DNA of 64,000 nt from Actinacidiphila glaucinigra (GCF_900188405.1 NZ_FZOF01000020.1:1-64000); one strand, 5' to 3'. Positions 17,001-25,023 are shown, counted from the stretch's first letter. The notes: generated by a model from the letters alone, not told the origin. Numbers and translations: made by a program.

Positions 17001-18487
17001 AAGAGCGACTGAGGCATGTAGGAGGGCATGCCGAGGTTTTTCCAGTTTGCCGGGCGCTGCACGAGCGTGTTGAGGTAGCCCTTGATTGCTTGGTCGACCG
17101 CCCATTCCACCTGACGCGGCTTGGGTTGCATGGCCTGGTTACGCGGGTCATTGCGTGGCACCGAGCAGGTGCGTTCTTCCTCGACCGGATCCGACGGGTC
17201 TCCGGCGACCGCGGCCTGCATCCGCTTCGGGGCGTTGCCGTGCCCGGTCAGTGCCGGCGACGGGGCAGTGCCCTCGGCGATGCGCGAGGACTCACGCCGC
17301 TCGGGGTCCACAACAAATGAGGCCTTGGCCTTGGAACTCGTGACCGCCATGCTCAGTTTGACGGCACGGGCCTTCGTCGCCTCACCGGGCAGGAGCATCG
17401 TGCCCTTGCCGTCGCCCCACTGCGTGCCGGTGATCGCCGCCGCTCCGCGAGTGGACACAGTCGCGTCCCTCGGCAGCTCCGTCCGCCTTTCGACGACTGA
17501 CGGCATTGCGGCGACTGCGCGGGGCCGGGAGGTACGTCCTGTGATGTACACAGTGCCGGCACTGCGCGTCAGACCAGTCTCCGTTGCGGCGCCTTCGGCC
17601 AGCAGTGCTGCCTTCGCGGTGCCAACGTGCGGAGCGTTGACATCCTTAGCGGCAAGGCGCTTGACCGAGGAAGTGGTACCGCGCTTATCAAGGAAGACGA
17701 GCCCGCCCTTGCCATCCGGAGTGAGCCGGTACGGTACCTGATCGGTGCGCACCACTGGAGTGCGGTGGCCGTCTTGGTCGATGCGGACGATCTGGGCTCC
17801 GCTCGCGCCAAGCATCTCCCCGTTCTCGGCGGGAACCGTCGAGGTGACCTGGCCGGTCACCTTCACCGGAGCGGAGGTCTTTCCTGAAGCGGCGTCCAGG
17901 CGAATGAGACGAGTGCCGGGCAGGTCGTCCCCACCCGACTGGGTGAGCACCGCGGTCTCGCCGGTGCCACAGCCAGGGTTGTAGTACGACAACGATGTCT
18001 TCACTGGCAGCTTTTGTACGGCGCCCGAGGAGAGGTTCACGATCGCCGTGAATGCGCCCCGTGCCATGAGCTGAGGCTTGTTCGTGAATGTACGTGGCGC
18101 GTAAACGACGACCGCGCGTTGCCCGGAGCCTGTGACGCAGACGTTGCCGATCCAGGCATCGGCGTCGAAACCGGGCTCGGACAGCGTCGCAGCGGTCTTC
18201 CAGGTATAGCCGTCCTGTTCCTTGGCCGTCAGGATGTGTAGGCCCTGCGCATCTCCGCTCGTCGTCCATGCGACGTCACCGGACGAAGACCAGTCGGATC
18301 CAAGCAGCGATTCGCGCTTCTCTGAGGGCACTGAGTCAGCGCTGGCGGATGGCTTCGCAGACTGCGTAGTAGAAGCAGGCTGCTTGTCGCTGGACTGAGC
18401 CCACGCTACTGGCTGAACCACAGTCACGAGTATTGCCCCGGCAGCCAGGGCCGTAAGGGGTGTAGATGTCCGTCTTCTGCGTTTCAC
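14072..18487 (-). CDS. Large secreted protein: propeller-like N-terminus, lysozyme-like, golvesin-like and NucA/NucB nuclease regions, 1471 aa
   Basis: GTG at 18487 has GGGAG five bases upstream. Residues 1-30 form a signal peptide ('LTALAAGAILVTVVQPVAWA'). Residues 40-400 read like repeated beta strands. Residues about 455-700 resemble a transglycosylase fold ('LGITTQESNMWQAG', with a candidate catalytic Glu, and 'GYGITQVTDHMR'). Residues about 835-1010 match golvesin C-terminal domains ('FGGHFYFGHTRA', 'NRWANIGVHRV', 'IAFDAVAFEPGDF'). After a variable stretch, 'LQCDEYPFASSKESGGQF' near residue 1362 matches the active-site motif of NucA/NucB DNases. It is probably an extracellular or wall-associated nuclease with peptidoglycan-binding parts, possibly toxin-like. 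The 3' half has clearly lower GC than its surroundings. It is the last gene after a lipoprotein and a small secreted protein. Confidence 0.75.
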   Translation of the reverse strand: MKRRRRTSTPLTALAAGAILVTVVQPVAWAQSSDKQPASTTQSAKPSASADSVPSEKRESLLGSDWSSSGDVAWTTSGDAQGLHILTAKEQDGYTWKTAATLSEPGFDADAWIGNVCVTGSGQRAVVVYAPRTFTNKPQLMARGAFTAIVNLSSGAVQKLPVKTSLSYYNPGCGTGETAVLTQSGGDDLPGTRLIRLDAASGKTSAPVKVTGQVTSTVPAENGEMLGASGAQIVRIDQDGHRTPVVRTDQVPYRLTPDGKGGLVFLDKRGTTSSVKRLAAKDVNAPHVGTAKAALLAEGAATETGLTRSAGTVYITGRTSRPRAVAAMPSVVERRTELPRDATVSTRGAAAITGTQWGDGKGTMLLPGEATKARAVKLSMAVTSSKAKASFVVDPERRESSRIAEGTAPSPALTGHGNAPKRMQAAVAGDPSDPVEEERTCSVPRNDPRNQAMQPKPRQVEWAVDQAIKGYLNTLVQRPANWKNLGMPSYMPQSLFPNPALVDGDRAMAQVMLGITTQESNMWQAGREAVPGVTANPLIGNYYGIDLYDGDSSNDWDIDFAEADCGYGITQVTDHMRMAGREDGHGGAAWDYQKQRAAALDYTANIAAGLQILISKWNETRSAGLIANHGSTGRPENWYFAVWAYNSGFHPNNGDGSPWGLGWANNPANPEWDAGRLPFMESAAGGEDASAAARPQNWPYQEKVLGFAAHPPSFLESPGNMVAAFRPSTWNGTGEAVTVKGSALYNRAHLKAPEDAFCVPTSNDCFPGRISDGASNDNGSSGPCGREDFMCWWHEPVTWKTDCVDTCGFEFIRFNQTYPEEADGTAYPPNCTISGLPSGALIVDDVPQGTPVARPGCTNSTWTNSGTFTMNFANNGVEAAYPAKVDLHQLGAGFGGHFYFGHTRADDAKGQRLQITGTWKLDRTLDKDARVWVHLPDHGAQTKQAMYQIKTVNGWVTRLLPQAGTGNRWANIGVHRVKGTVPEVKLSTITPDGTGDDDIAFDAVAFEPGDFGNLPDVTVPDPDPNSPEANYEDQVPMVGTLGSSAVTAKSAAEPKRTTSCSKRDAQGRQQCVTITRGADVPLSALPKENKRTTQQESPGGLAPWCDFTSPTNIMVRTRLQACETFNVSATWSVNDIEVGTAKFYGVQEFKTYSQAPTVIESLTLTATSVPTQLGAVTLKKWSSSCAPNCETSTQPDWNGVPTWAAAVDHHSITGYRSHSWTNTEPAPKNVDELTLSSALDFGSALVSGDDSKKSLATWADVDEVRCDSLFPANTRGCVFQKYPPTLEMNFKKYPAAALYYWILQEKLDSHPGQFPDHPLHKEGTKAVNDRNREVVCELGGKGIRLKPEFHHLATGDNLNLQCDEYPFASSKESGGQFLDNGSTTKTYGSECTTLYAKKDPNGWHIYNDERFPVPTWTEICGRASMPGQQNQDAGSSLSGFVSSLRLHDDDPYFIKIPELEGCDPDAHCTIS

Positions 18488-18540
18488 AATATCTCCCGGA
18501 TGAGTTGGGGATTCCCGCGCAGATCTTGGAACGGAAACGG

Positions 18541-18588
18541 CCTCTCCGCGCGGGGCTCGCCAATCGAGTGCGGCCCCACGCGGAGAGG
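18541..18588 (-). terminator. Hairpin between the lipoprotein and the large secreted protein gene
   Basis: CCTCTCCGCGCGGGGC (18541-18556) pairs with GCCCCACGCGGAGAGG (18573-18588) with a single C/A mismatch. It stands in the 119-bp gap before the large gene, so it may attenuate read-through from the upstream genes. No U-tract follows, so its strength is uncertain. Confidence 0.55.
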
Positions 18589-18606
18589 TGATGGAGAGGG
18601 AGCGGA

Positions 18607-19131
18607 CTATGTCGGGGCGCGGGTCACGTTGACGATGACTGCCGTCAGGTGTTTCGGGACGACCGCACCCTCCGTTCGGTCCTGCGCGGTATATACACCG
18701 TCATGGGTTGCGCCGGGCGCCAATCCGTCGGCCCTCACGTCCATCAGAACCTGATAGCCGAGAGGTCCCGTCAACCGAATAACAGCCCAGACATCTGCTG
18801 GCTTGGCCTTCGTATTGGTGACCTCCACGGCCACCCAGAATGCGTCACCAGTGTCTTTGAGTACGGGCTGCTTCACCGTGACGCCGTCCTTGGAGGCGGC
18901 CACAGCGGGGTCACCCACGGGGCTTTCCGCGCCTGAGGATTCATCAGGTGAGCTCGGCGACGCTGGGCTTGACGCAACTGGCTGGCCAGATGGCGTCGGC
19001 GACGCTTCTGAAGCTGCCCCGGTCTTAGCGGATGCGCTACAGCCAACTATCAGAGCTGCCCCAACTAGCACGGCCAAGCCGTGCTTCCCGCGGCGCCCGT
19101 TGTGGTGCAACGTCAAGGCATCGATGTGCAA
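18607..19131 (-). CDS. Putative lipoprotein, 174 aa
   Basis: The N-terminus has a positively charged stretch 'HNGRRGKHG', a hydrophobic core and a lipobox 'ALIVGC' followed by a Ser/Pro/Thr-rich linker. The folded part (residues about 75-174) has beta-strand character with 'FWVAVEVTNTKAKPADVWAV' and 'YQVLMDVRADGLAPG', like small DUF4352-type extracellular domains, although the family is not certain. AGGAG stands six bases before the TTG at 19131; a second TTG at 19137 sits right against it and is less likely. The DNA around the start carries two copies of TTGACGTTGCAC. It lies between a small secreted protein gene and the large nuclease-like gene. Confidence 0.65.
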   Translation of the reverse strand: MHIDALTLHHNGRRGKHGLAVLVGAALIVGCSASAKTGAASEASPTPSGQPVASSPASPSSPDESSGAESPVGDPAVAASKDGVTVKQPVLKDTGDAFWVAVEVTNTKAKPADVWAVIRLTGPLGYQVLMDVRADGLAPGATHDGVYTAQDRTEGAVVPKHLTAVIVNVTRAPT

Positions 19132-19140
19132 CGTCAACTC

Positions 19141-19674
19141 CTAGTTGCAGAAACTGCCTTCAACCCGGTTGATGAGGTACGTGGTGGAACTGGAGCTGAC
19201 CTTCATCAGCGCCGTGACCTTGGGGCAGTTGTCCATGTAGACCGGCCCGGCGTACTGGCTGAGGTTGCCCTGATCGACGTCACAACGCGGACTGCTCACC
19301 TTGTTCTCACAGAGCTGCAACTTCATCCACCGCGTGCCGGCGGGGTCGTTGTTGTCGAAGACGGCACACACAAAGTTGTCCGGACCCGTGCCACCGTCTG
19401 TGTACATGAAGAGGGTGCCTCGACGTTCAGTCGCCGTGGGGAGGCGTTCAGCTACGAGGAGGCTGTAGCCAGATCCACATTCGACTGATGCAGCCTGCGC
19501 TGCGGCCGGGTCGGCGGCGACGACTGCTCGAGATTTCTGGTCCGCGTGCGCCGAGATGGAGAGACTGCCGATGGTGTCGTTATCGGCATAGGCCGACGGC
19601 GCGGTGAGGCTTAGTGCAGCGAAGCTCAACACTGCCACTGTCGTCCGGGTGACGGACTTTGCGATGAGGTGCAT
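19141..19674 (-). CDS. Small secreted cysteine-containing protein, 177 aa
   Basis: GGAGG precedes the ATG at 19674. Residues 1-30 form a signal peptide ('TTVAVLSFAALSLTAPSAYA'). The mature protein has six cysteines ('SVECGSGYSLL', 'NFVCAVFDNN', 'LQLCENKVSSPRCDVDQGN', 'MDNCPKV', 'EGSFCN'), likely disulfide-bonded, and ends directly on the last Cys-Asn. I do not recognise a family. It is the first gene of a three-gene leftward set with the lipoprotein (9-bp gap to the chosen start) and the 1471-residue secreted protein, so the three may act together at the cell surface. Confidence 0.7.
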   Translation of the reverse strand: MHLIAKSVTRTTVAVLSFAALSLTAPSAYADNDTIGSLSISAHADQKSRAVVAADPAAAQAASVECGSGYSLLVAERLPTATERRGTLFMYTDGGTGPDNFVCAVFDNNDPAGTRWMKLQLCENKVSSPRCDVDQGNLSQYAGPVYMDNCPKVTALMKVSSSSTTYLINRVEGSFCN

Positions 19675-20146
19675 GGTTCCTCCGTACGTTCCGTTCAGGG
19701 ACGTAGGTGGGCATACCGATTCACCCGCCGCTCTGTTGGCGATGCGCGTCGGGTGCCCCCCCTGATCAACTCAGGAAAGGTACGGGAACGCGCGTTCGTG
19801 CGGGAAGTGTGTAGATCGCACGCGTGCGTGATCGGCTAGTTATCGCTGCCCTGTGACCGAAAGATGGGTCCACAGGTTTCTCACAGGTGCCCGAAGGTCT
19901 GAGTCCACTGCAAACGTTTACGAAGTGCGCATAGGTGCGGCAGGCCAAGAAAGGCCATGCACCCACCCTATTTGATCAATCGTGAGCGATGGGGGGTAGT
20001 ACGGATAAGTCGTTCACTGAGGCGACAGTTCATCAGCCCGCGTGAGCCCCGAAAGCTTCGTCTTCGCCGGATGTCGCAACACGTTTGGTTTTCATTCAAC
20101 CCAACCAGAAGTAAAATTCTGGTTAGTGGACGTCAAAAACACCAGC
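19675..20146. promoter_or_regulatory. Long low-GC intergenic region with a perfect palindrome
   Basis: No gene is supported over about 470 bp upstream of the secreted protein operon. The region is AT-richer than its surroundings. It contains AACCAGAA-GTAAAA-TTCTGGTT at 20103-20124, a perfect 8-bp inverted repeat that could be an operator. It must hold the promoter of the leftward operon. Confidence 0.45.
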
Positions 20147-20266
20147 ATGGAAGACGTCTATGAGTCACCCCTCTGCTTCCTCAGTGGCCATAGGTCATCG
20201 ACGGGCACGCCCAAGCCCTGTGCTCCACACGTCAAGGTCGGCGTCCCGGGGAGAACGGCGCACCCG

Positions 20267-20505
20267 GTGACCAAACGAAGCCGTCCGCGCGCCCCGCTCG
20301 TTGATCAGAACGAGGCAGTGCACACCGCCCTCGCCCAGATCCGGGAGGCCATGGCTGAACTGGGCCGCCGCCTCAGCGAAGCCTTCGCCCCACTCACCGC
20401 CCGCATCCGCACCCGCCCCTGCCGCGCCACCACCCCACGACCGGACCGGCCCGCCTGGCAGTCGCCATACGGGCCCACCCATCAGCGAAGGAGCACCACC
20501 CGTAG
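20267..20505 (+). pseudogene. Fragment of a small accessory gene, likely frameshifted into the next HTH fragment
   Basis: From the GTG at 20267 the reading 'VDQNEAVHTALAQIREAMAE' and 'GRRLSEAFAPLTARIRT' looks like a short helical protein. After about residue 55 the sequence becomes low-complexity in this frame. A convincing helix-turn-helix starts in another frame at 20506. The pair may once have been one gene or two overlapping ones of an integrative element. The assignment is tentative. Confidence 0.35.
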
Positions 20506-20682
20506 TTCCGAGTCCGCTTCGCCGACCGCGACGCCGCACGCCAGCGCGCCGCCGCCCTCTACACCGCCGGCGGGACCATTCGTAGCGTCGCCGCCGAAAT
20601 CGGCTGCTCCTACGGCACCGCCCACCGCCTCCTCATCGAGGACGACGTTGAGCTCCCACCCCAAGGGAACCGGCGTGCCTGA
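20506..20682 (+). pseudogene. Helix-turn-helix protein fragment without a start codon
   Basis: This frame has no start codon and is preceded directly by TAG. It encodes 'RVRFADRDAARQRAAALYTA', 'GGTIRSVAAEIGCSYGTAHR' and 'LLIEDDVELPPQGNRRA' before a stop. It matches the small HTH proteins ('SVAxExGxSYGTxHxLL') that streptomycete plasmids and integrative elements often carry. A GGAG motif lies about 14 bases upstream of the first codon, which suggests that the start codon was lost by mutation. Confidence 0.55.
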
Positions 20683-20821
20683 GGCCGCCGCCGCGCCCGA
20701 GCGCCGACCACTGACGCCCGCCGAGGAGGCACTCCTCCGCCCGTCGTCGATCAGGACAACGGACACCCTTCGCTTGGGACGACTCCACCGACCAGCCCAC
20801 AACGCAGGCAGGAGAACACAG

Positions 20822-20956
20822 ATGCTTCTCGACCTGCTCTGCCGCCCCCTCGACTTCGTGTCGGACGTCATCGCCGAGCTCGTCCGACCCCTCGATGATC
20901 CCTGCCCCCATGACGCGGACGGGACCGGCGAATGCGAGGAGCCTGAGTGCCAGTGA
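20822..20956 (+). CDS. Small acidic protein, 44 aa
   Basis: GGAG seven bases before the ATG supports translation. The product starts 'MLLDLLCRPLDFVSDVIAEL' and ends with a Cys- and acid-rich tail 'DGTGECEEPECQ'. It could bind metal through its spaced cysteines. Its stop overlaps the GTG of the next small ORF at 20947. No family is recognised; such short coupled ORFs are common in streptomycete mobile elements. Confidence 0.45.
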   Translation: MLLDLLCRPLDFVSDVIAELVRPLDDPCPHDADGTGECEEPECQ

Positions 20957-21153
20957 CCGGACAGCCATCGGCCCGGCCCCGCCGTACGGACGCCTTCCTC
21001 GCCGAGGAACCCGGCCGCGACTTTGACGGCTGCGCCCGCGCCTGCCGCAAGCCTCAAGCCCAAACCCTCGTCTGGGGCGAATGCGCCCACTCCCCCGAGT
21101 CCCACCCGCCCCGTGCCCACCATCACCATCGGCCGCGTGGAGAACCTGGCTGA
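20947..21153 (+). CDS. Small hypothetical protein, 68 aa
   Basis: The GTG overlaps the previous stop by ten bases. The product includes 'TDAFLAEEPGRDFDGCARAC' and then a His/Pro-rich tail. The coding signal is weak beyond about residue 45, and another frame (21113 onward) takes over. It may be a real coupled ORF or the 5' part of a frameshifted one. Confidence 0.3.
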   Translation: MPVTGQPSARPRRTDAFLAEEPGRDFDGCARACRKPQAQTLVWGECAHSPESHPPRAHHHHRPRGEPG

Positions 21154-21380
21154 CGGCCACTCCCGCATCGTCTTCCGCTCCGCCCCACAGGCCGCGTTCG
21201 ACGACCTGGTCGCCGTAGCCGGGCACGTCTCCCGCGGCCGCCAAGCGGCGTTCGCTCAGGATGCCCCCTACCCCGACGCCAAGTTCCACCGTGCTCTCGA
21301 CGCCCTCGCCGACGCCGGCATCATCCAGCCGTCGGCCGAAGTGCCCGTGCCAAGGCCTCGTGCGCGGCCAAGAGAGATGA
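21113..21380 (+). pseudogene. Truncated accessory gene, 3' end lost
   Basis: From the GTG at 21113 the frame gives 'TITIGRVENLADGHSRIVFR', 'APQAAFDDLVAVAGHV' and 'FHRALDALADAGIIQPS', a plausible compact domain. After about 21370 the frame continues without a stop deep into the antisense of the GAP-family gene, where the reading is meaningless. The natural 3' end therefore seems to be missing. The family is not recognised. Confidence 0.4.
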
Positions 21381-21528
21381 CGACGGCTTGGGGGTGGACC
21401 GCGGAGTTGCGCAGAATTCGGGCTTGGTCGAGAAGCCGCACAGCGTGTCCGGCCTGGTCGACGCGACCGAGTGGTTGCGGCGCAGCCGCGACACCGGGAC
21501 GCGAAGCCCGATTCGGGCCTGCGGGGCC

Positions 21529-22203
21529 TCAGACCAGGCCGCTGATGCCGTCCCCCAGGAGCTTCAGGCCGAGGACGAAGAACAGGACGTCCATGATGGC
21601 GGCGTTGTGTCGGGCGGCCCGGTCCCGCCAGTTGGCGAGGATGCCCTCGGCCCGCTCACCCATGCACAGGTACACGGCGAGCGGGGCGAGGACCCCGAGC
21701 GAAGCGATGACCACGAAGACGGCGAGCGCCCCGATCTGCTGCGGCACGGAAATCCCCGACGAGCTGATGGAGGCGCCGGCGGCGATCGTCAGGGGGGCGT
21801 TCTTGGCGTTCGCGGCAGAGAGCAGCAGGCCGAGGCCGAGCACCTTCGGCGGGGTGAAGTGGTCGATCGCCGCCATCCACTTCGGCAGCTGCGCCTGTGA
21901 GGGGTCGCGCGGACGTCCCCGCCACTGCCGGGCGGCGAACAGCAGGAGCAGGACGCCCAGCGCCAGCTTGAGGGCCCCCACCCACGTGGCCGGTTGACCG
22001 TGCGCGGACGCACCGCCGGGGCCGCCCACCGCCAGGGTGATCGCGCCGAGGACGGCCAGTCCCAGGAACCAGCCGACGGCGAACAGCGTGCCGTTCGTCC
22101 GTCCCTGCGGGGTGGCCAGGATGAGGATGATCGCCACGATGGGGAGCGGACTGATCGCGACAGCGGCGGCCAGGCCGAGTACATCGCCGACGGCGTGTCC
22201 CAA
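21529..22203 (-). CDS. GAP-family membrane protein, 224 aa
   Basis: The TTG at 22203 has GAGGAGG five bases upstream and opens the typical sequence 'HAVGDVLGLAAAVAISPLPI'. Six transmembrane helices follow, including 'IVAIILILATPQGR', 'FAVGWFLGLAVLGAITLAVG', 'LKLALGVLLLLFAARQW' and 'FVVIASLGVLAPLAVYL'. The conserved 'KWMAAIDHFTPPKVLGLGLL' links the halves, as in the GAP (Sap, sulfolipid-addressing-like) family of actinobacteria, whose members are involved in export of cell-envelope lipids or peptidolipids. Its role here is unknown. A longer reading up to 22284 is open but has no ribosome binding site. Confidence 0.8.
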   Translation of the reverse strand: MGHAVGDVLGLAAAVAISPLPIVAIILILATPQGRTNGTLFAVGWFLGLAVLGAITLAVGGPGGASAHGQPATWVGALKLALGVLLLLFAARQWRGRPRDPSQAQLPKWMAAIDHFTPPKVLGLGLLLSAANAKNAPLTIAAGASISSSGISVPQQIGALAVFVVIASLGVLAPLAVYLCMGERAEGILANWRDRAARHNAAIMDVLFFVLGLKLLGDGISGLV

Positions 22204-22401
22204 GGCGGCCTCCTCGCGAGTGGTCAGATCACGTACGCATCCGTCCGGACCGGTGGACGTGCGCGCCGGACAGGCTCCGCTCACCGATCGTCAGACGTGG
22301 GCCACGCCGGGGCGCGGTATCCGTGCCGTATGGGTGACCGACGGACGTGGTGCCCCAGGCGCGGCCCTTCCGGCGACGCGACGTCACCAACGCCGTCACG
22401 G

Positions 22402-23064
22402 CTATGACCCGAACTTCGTCCATCGCCCCTCGGAGACCACCTCGACGGAGCCGTCGACGACCTCGATGGCCGTCTGTTCGTCGATGGCGTACGCCGGGAC
22501 GCCGATGTCGGCGGCCCAGCGCTCCGCGTCGGCCAGGGTGTTACTCGGGAAGGCGTCCAGGTGCGGGAAGATCGAGAAGTCGACGACTCCCAGGGCGCGG
22601 TCGTCCGGCGCGGACGGCCACTCGACGAAGTACGCCCCGATCCGGGGCGTCATCACCATGCTTCCGGCACTCACTCCCACCCAGACCGTGTCGGGCAGCG
22701 AAGGCAGCAGATCGGCCAGCCCGGACTCCCGCATCCAGTGGCACAGGTACGTCGCGTCGCCGCCGTCGACCAGGAGCACGTCGGCCTCCCGGACCCAGGG
22801 GACCCATCGCTCCGCGCCGATGGTGGGCAGCGCGGTGAGCTCGAGGACACCGAGCGAGGCCCAGCCCAGGCCGGACAGGTGCTGCCACCGGCGCTCGGCG
22901 GCTGCGAAGCCCCGCACCGATGCCGGACCGCACATCGGGTGACCCCACTGTGCCGTCGGGACACAGAGGGCGTGGCACTCGTCGACCGGCTTGCCGAGAA
23001 GCCGCACGAGCGCCGAGCGGATGCTCGGGTTCGTGACGCCGCCCGACGTGAGCAACAGCTTCAA
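22402..23064 (-). CDS. Peptidase E (S51) family protein, 220 aa
   Basis: GGAGG four bases upstream sets the TTG start at 23064. The N-terminus 'LLLTSGGVTNPSIRSALVRL' and the motif 'EADVLLVDGGDATYLCHWM' are typical of the dipeptidase E class I glutamine amidotransferase-like fold. The nucleophile is Ser in 'GVSAGSMVMTP' (about residue 130), and the later His occurs in 'DFSIFPHLD'. Family enzymes cleave Asp-X dipeptides in the cytoplasm. The gene follows the ABC exporter leftward with a 72-bp gap, and its function is probably independent. Confidence 0.82.
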   Translation of the reverse strand: MKLLLTSGGVTNPSIRSALVRLLGKPVDECHALCVPTAQWGHPMCGPASVRGFAAAERRWQHLSGLGWASLGVLELTALPTIGAERWVPWVREADVLLVDGGDATYLCHWMRESGLADLLPSLPDTVWVGVSAGSMVMTPRIGAYFVEWPSAPDDRALGVVDFSIFPHLDAFPSNTLADAERWAADIGVPAYAIDEQTAIEVVDGSVEVVSEGRWTKFGS

Positions 23065-23136
23065 GGTACCTCCAGAATCGTGCGCGGAAGGTGCATGTGC
23101 CGCAACACCCGGGACCGTGCTGGAACAGCTCAAGTG

Positions 23137-25023
23137 TCAGCGCAGCGTGCCCGGCACGAGGCCCTCCGTGCTGAACTGCGTGCGGTAGAGCTCCGCGTAC
23201 CGGCCCTCCGCCGCCAGGAGTTCCGTGTGGGTGCCGCGCTCGACGACGCGGCCGTCCTCGACGACGAGGATGAGGTCGGCGGCGCGCACCGTGGAGAGGC
23301 GGTGGGCGATCACGACGGCGGTGCGGTCGGTGAGGGCCTCGGCGAGGGCTTCCTGGACGGCGGCCTCGGAGGTGCTGTCGAGGTGGGCCGTGGCCTCGTC
23401 CAGGATGACCACGCGCTGCCCGGCCAGGAGCAGCCGGGCGATGGTCATGCGCTGGCGCTCCCCGCCGGAGAGGCGGTAGCCGCGCTCGCCGACGACGGTG
23501 TCGAGGCCGTCGGGGAGTTCGGCGACCAGACGGTCCAGACGCGCGCGGCGCAGCACGTCGCGCAGTTCCTCGTCGGTGGCCTCCGGCCGGGCGAGCAGCA
23601 GGTTGGCCCGGATCGTGTCGTGGAAGAGGTGGCCGTCCTGGGTGACCATGCCGACCGTGGCCCGCAGCGAGGCGGCCGTCAGGTCGCGGACGTCGGTGCC
23701 GCCGACGCGGACGGCGCCCTCGTCGGCGTCGTACAGGCGCGGCAGCAGCTGCGCGATGGTCGACTTCCCGGCGCCGGAGGAGCCCACGAGCGCGACGGTG
23801 TGGCCGGGTTCCGCGCGGAAGGAGATCCCGTGGAGGACCTCGCCGCCGGCGCGGGTGTCCAGCGTCGCGACCTCCTCCAGGGAGGCCAGCGACACCTTGT
23901 CGGCGGACGGGTAGCCGAAGCGGACGTCCTCGAACTCGACGGCGACGGGCCCGTCCGGCACCGGGCGGGCGCCGGGCCGGTCCGCGATGAGGGGCCGCAG
24001 GTCGAGGACCTCGAAGACCCGCTCGAAGCTGACCAGGGCGCTCATGATGTCGACGCGGGCGCCCGCGAGCGCGGTCAGGGGCGCGTAGAGCCGGGTCAGG
24101 AGGAGGGCGAGGGTGACGACGGATCCCGCGTCGAGGGCGCCGGTGAGCGCGAAGTGGCCGCCCAGGCCGTAGACGAGCGCCAGCGCGAGAGCCGAGACGA
24201 GGGTGAGGGCGGTGATGAAGGCCGACTGCGCCATGGCGGTCCGCACGCCGATGTCCCGGACCCGGCGGGCGCGTTCCTCGAACCGGGCCGACTCGTCCGC
24301 GGGCCGGCCGAAGAGCTTCACCAAGGTGGCGCCGGGCGCCGAGAAGCGCTCGGTCATCTGGGTGCCCATGGCGGCGTTGTGCTCCGCGGCCTCCCGCTGG
24401 AGGCGCGCCATGCGGGTGCCCATGCGGCGCGCCGGGACGACGAAGACCGGGAGGAGCGCGAGGGCCAGCAGGGTGATCTGCCAGGACAGGGTGAGCATGA
24501 CGCCGAGGGTCAGCAGGAGGGTGACGAGGTTGCCGACGACCCCGGAGAGCGTGTTGCTGAACGCGCGCTGCGCGCCGATCACGTCGTTGTTGAGGCGGCT
24601 GACCAGGGCCCCGGTGCGGGTCCGGGTGAAGAAGGCGACCGGCATGCGCTGGACGTGGTCGAACACGGCGGTGCGCAGGTCGAGGATGAGGCCCTCGCCG
24701 AGGTTCGCGGACAGCCAGCGCCCCAGCAGCCCGAGGCCCGCCTCGGCCAGGGCGATCACGGCGATCAGCACGGCGAGCGTGGTGACCCGTCCGGGGTCCC
24801 CGCCGGAGACGATGGCGTCGACGACCCATCCGGCGAGTACGGGGGTCGCCACGGCGAGCAGCGCGGTCACGGTGCTCAGCAGGACGAACTGGGTGATGCG
24901 GCGCCGGTGCGGCCGGGCGAAGGCGCCGACGCGGCGCAGGGTGTCGCGGGCCAGGGGGCGGCGGTCCTGCGTGGCGTTCATGACGCTGTGCAGTTGGGTC
25001 CAGGCCGTGGTCTCCATGCTCAT
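23137..25023 (-). CDS. ABC exporter, fused permease and ATPase, 628 aa
   Basis: Residues 40-320 form a six-helix ABC_membrane domain ('QFVLLSTVTALLAVATPVLA', 'LVTLLLTLGVMLTLSW'). Residues about 350-620 form the ATPase: Walker A 'GSSGAGKST', Q-loop 'MVTQDGHLF', signature 'LSGGERQRM', Walker B 'RVVILDEAT' and the H-loop 'VIAHRLSTV'. All catalytic residues are intact. It is a homodimeric or heterodimeric lipid/drug exporter of the MsbA type. A 15-20 residue insertion before 'LHGISFRAE' is mildly unusual. ATG at 25023. Confidence 0.88.
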   Translation of the reverse strand: MSMETTAWTQLHSVMNATQDRRPLARDTLRRVGAFARPHRRRITQFVLLSTVTALLAVATPVLAGWVVDAIVSGGDPGRVTTLAVLIAVIALAEAGLGLLGRWLSANLGEGLILDLRTAVFDHVQRMPVAFFTRTRTGALVSRLNNDVIGAQRAFSNTLSGVVGNLVTLLLTLGVMLTLSWQITLLALALLPVFVVPARRMGTRMARLQREAAEHNAAMGTQMTERFSAPGATLVKLFGRPADESARFEERARRVRDIGVRTAMAQSAFITALTLVSALALALVYGLGGHFALTGALDAGSVVTLALLLTRLYAPLTALAGARVDIMSALVSFERVFEVLDLRPLIADRPGARPVPDGPVAVEFEDVRFGYPSADKVSLASLEEVATLDTRAGGEVLHGISFRAEPGHTVALVGSSGAGKSTIAQLLPRLYDADEGAVRVGGTDVRDLTAASLRATVGMVTQDGHLFHDTIRANLLLARPEATDEELRDVLRRARLDRLVAELPDGLDTVVGERGYRLSGGERQRMTIARLLLAGQRVVILDEATAHLDSTSEAAVQEALAEALTDRTAVVIAHRLSTVRAADLILVVEDGRVVERGTHTELLAAEGRYAELYRTQFSTEGLVPGTLR

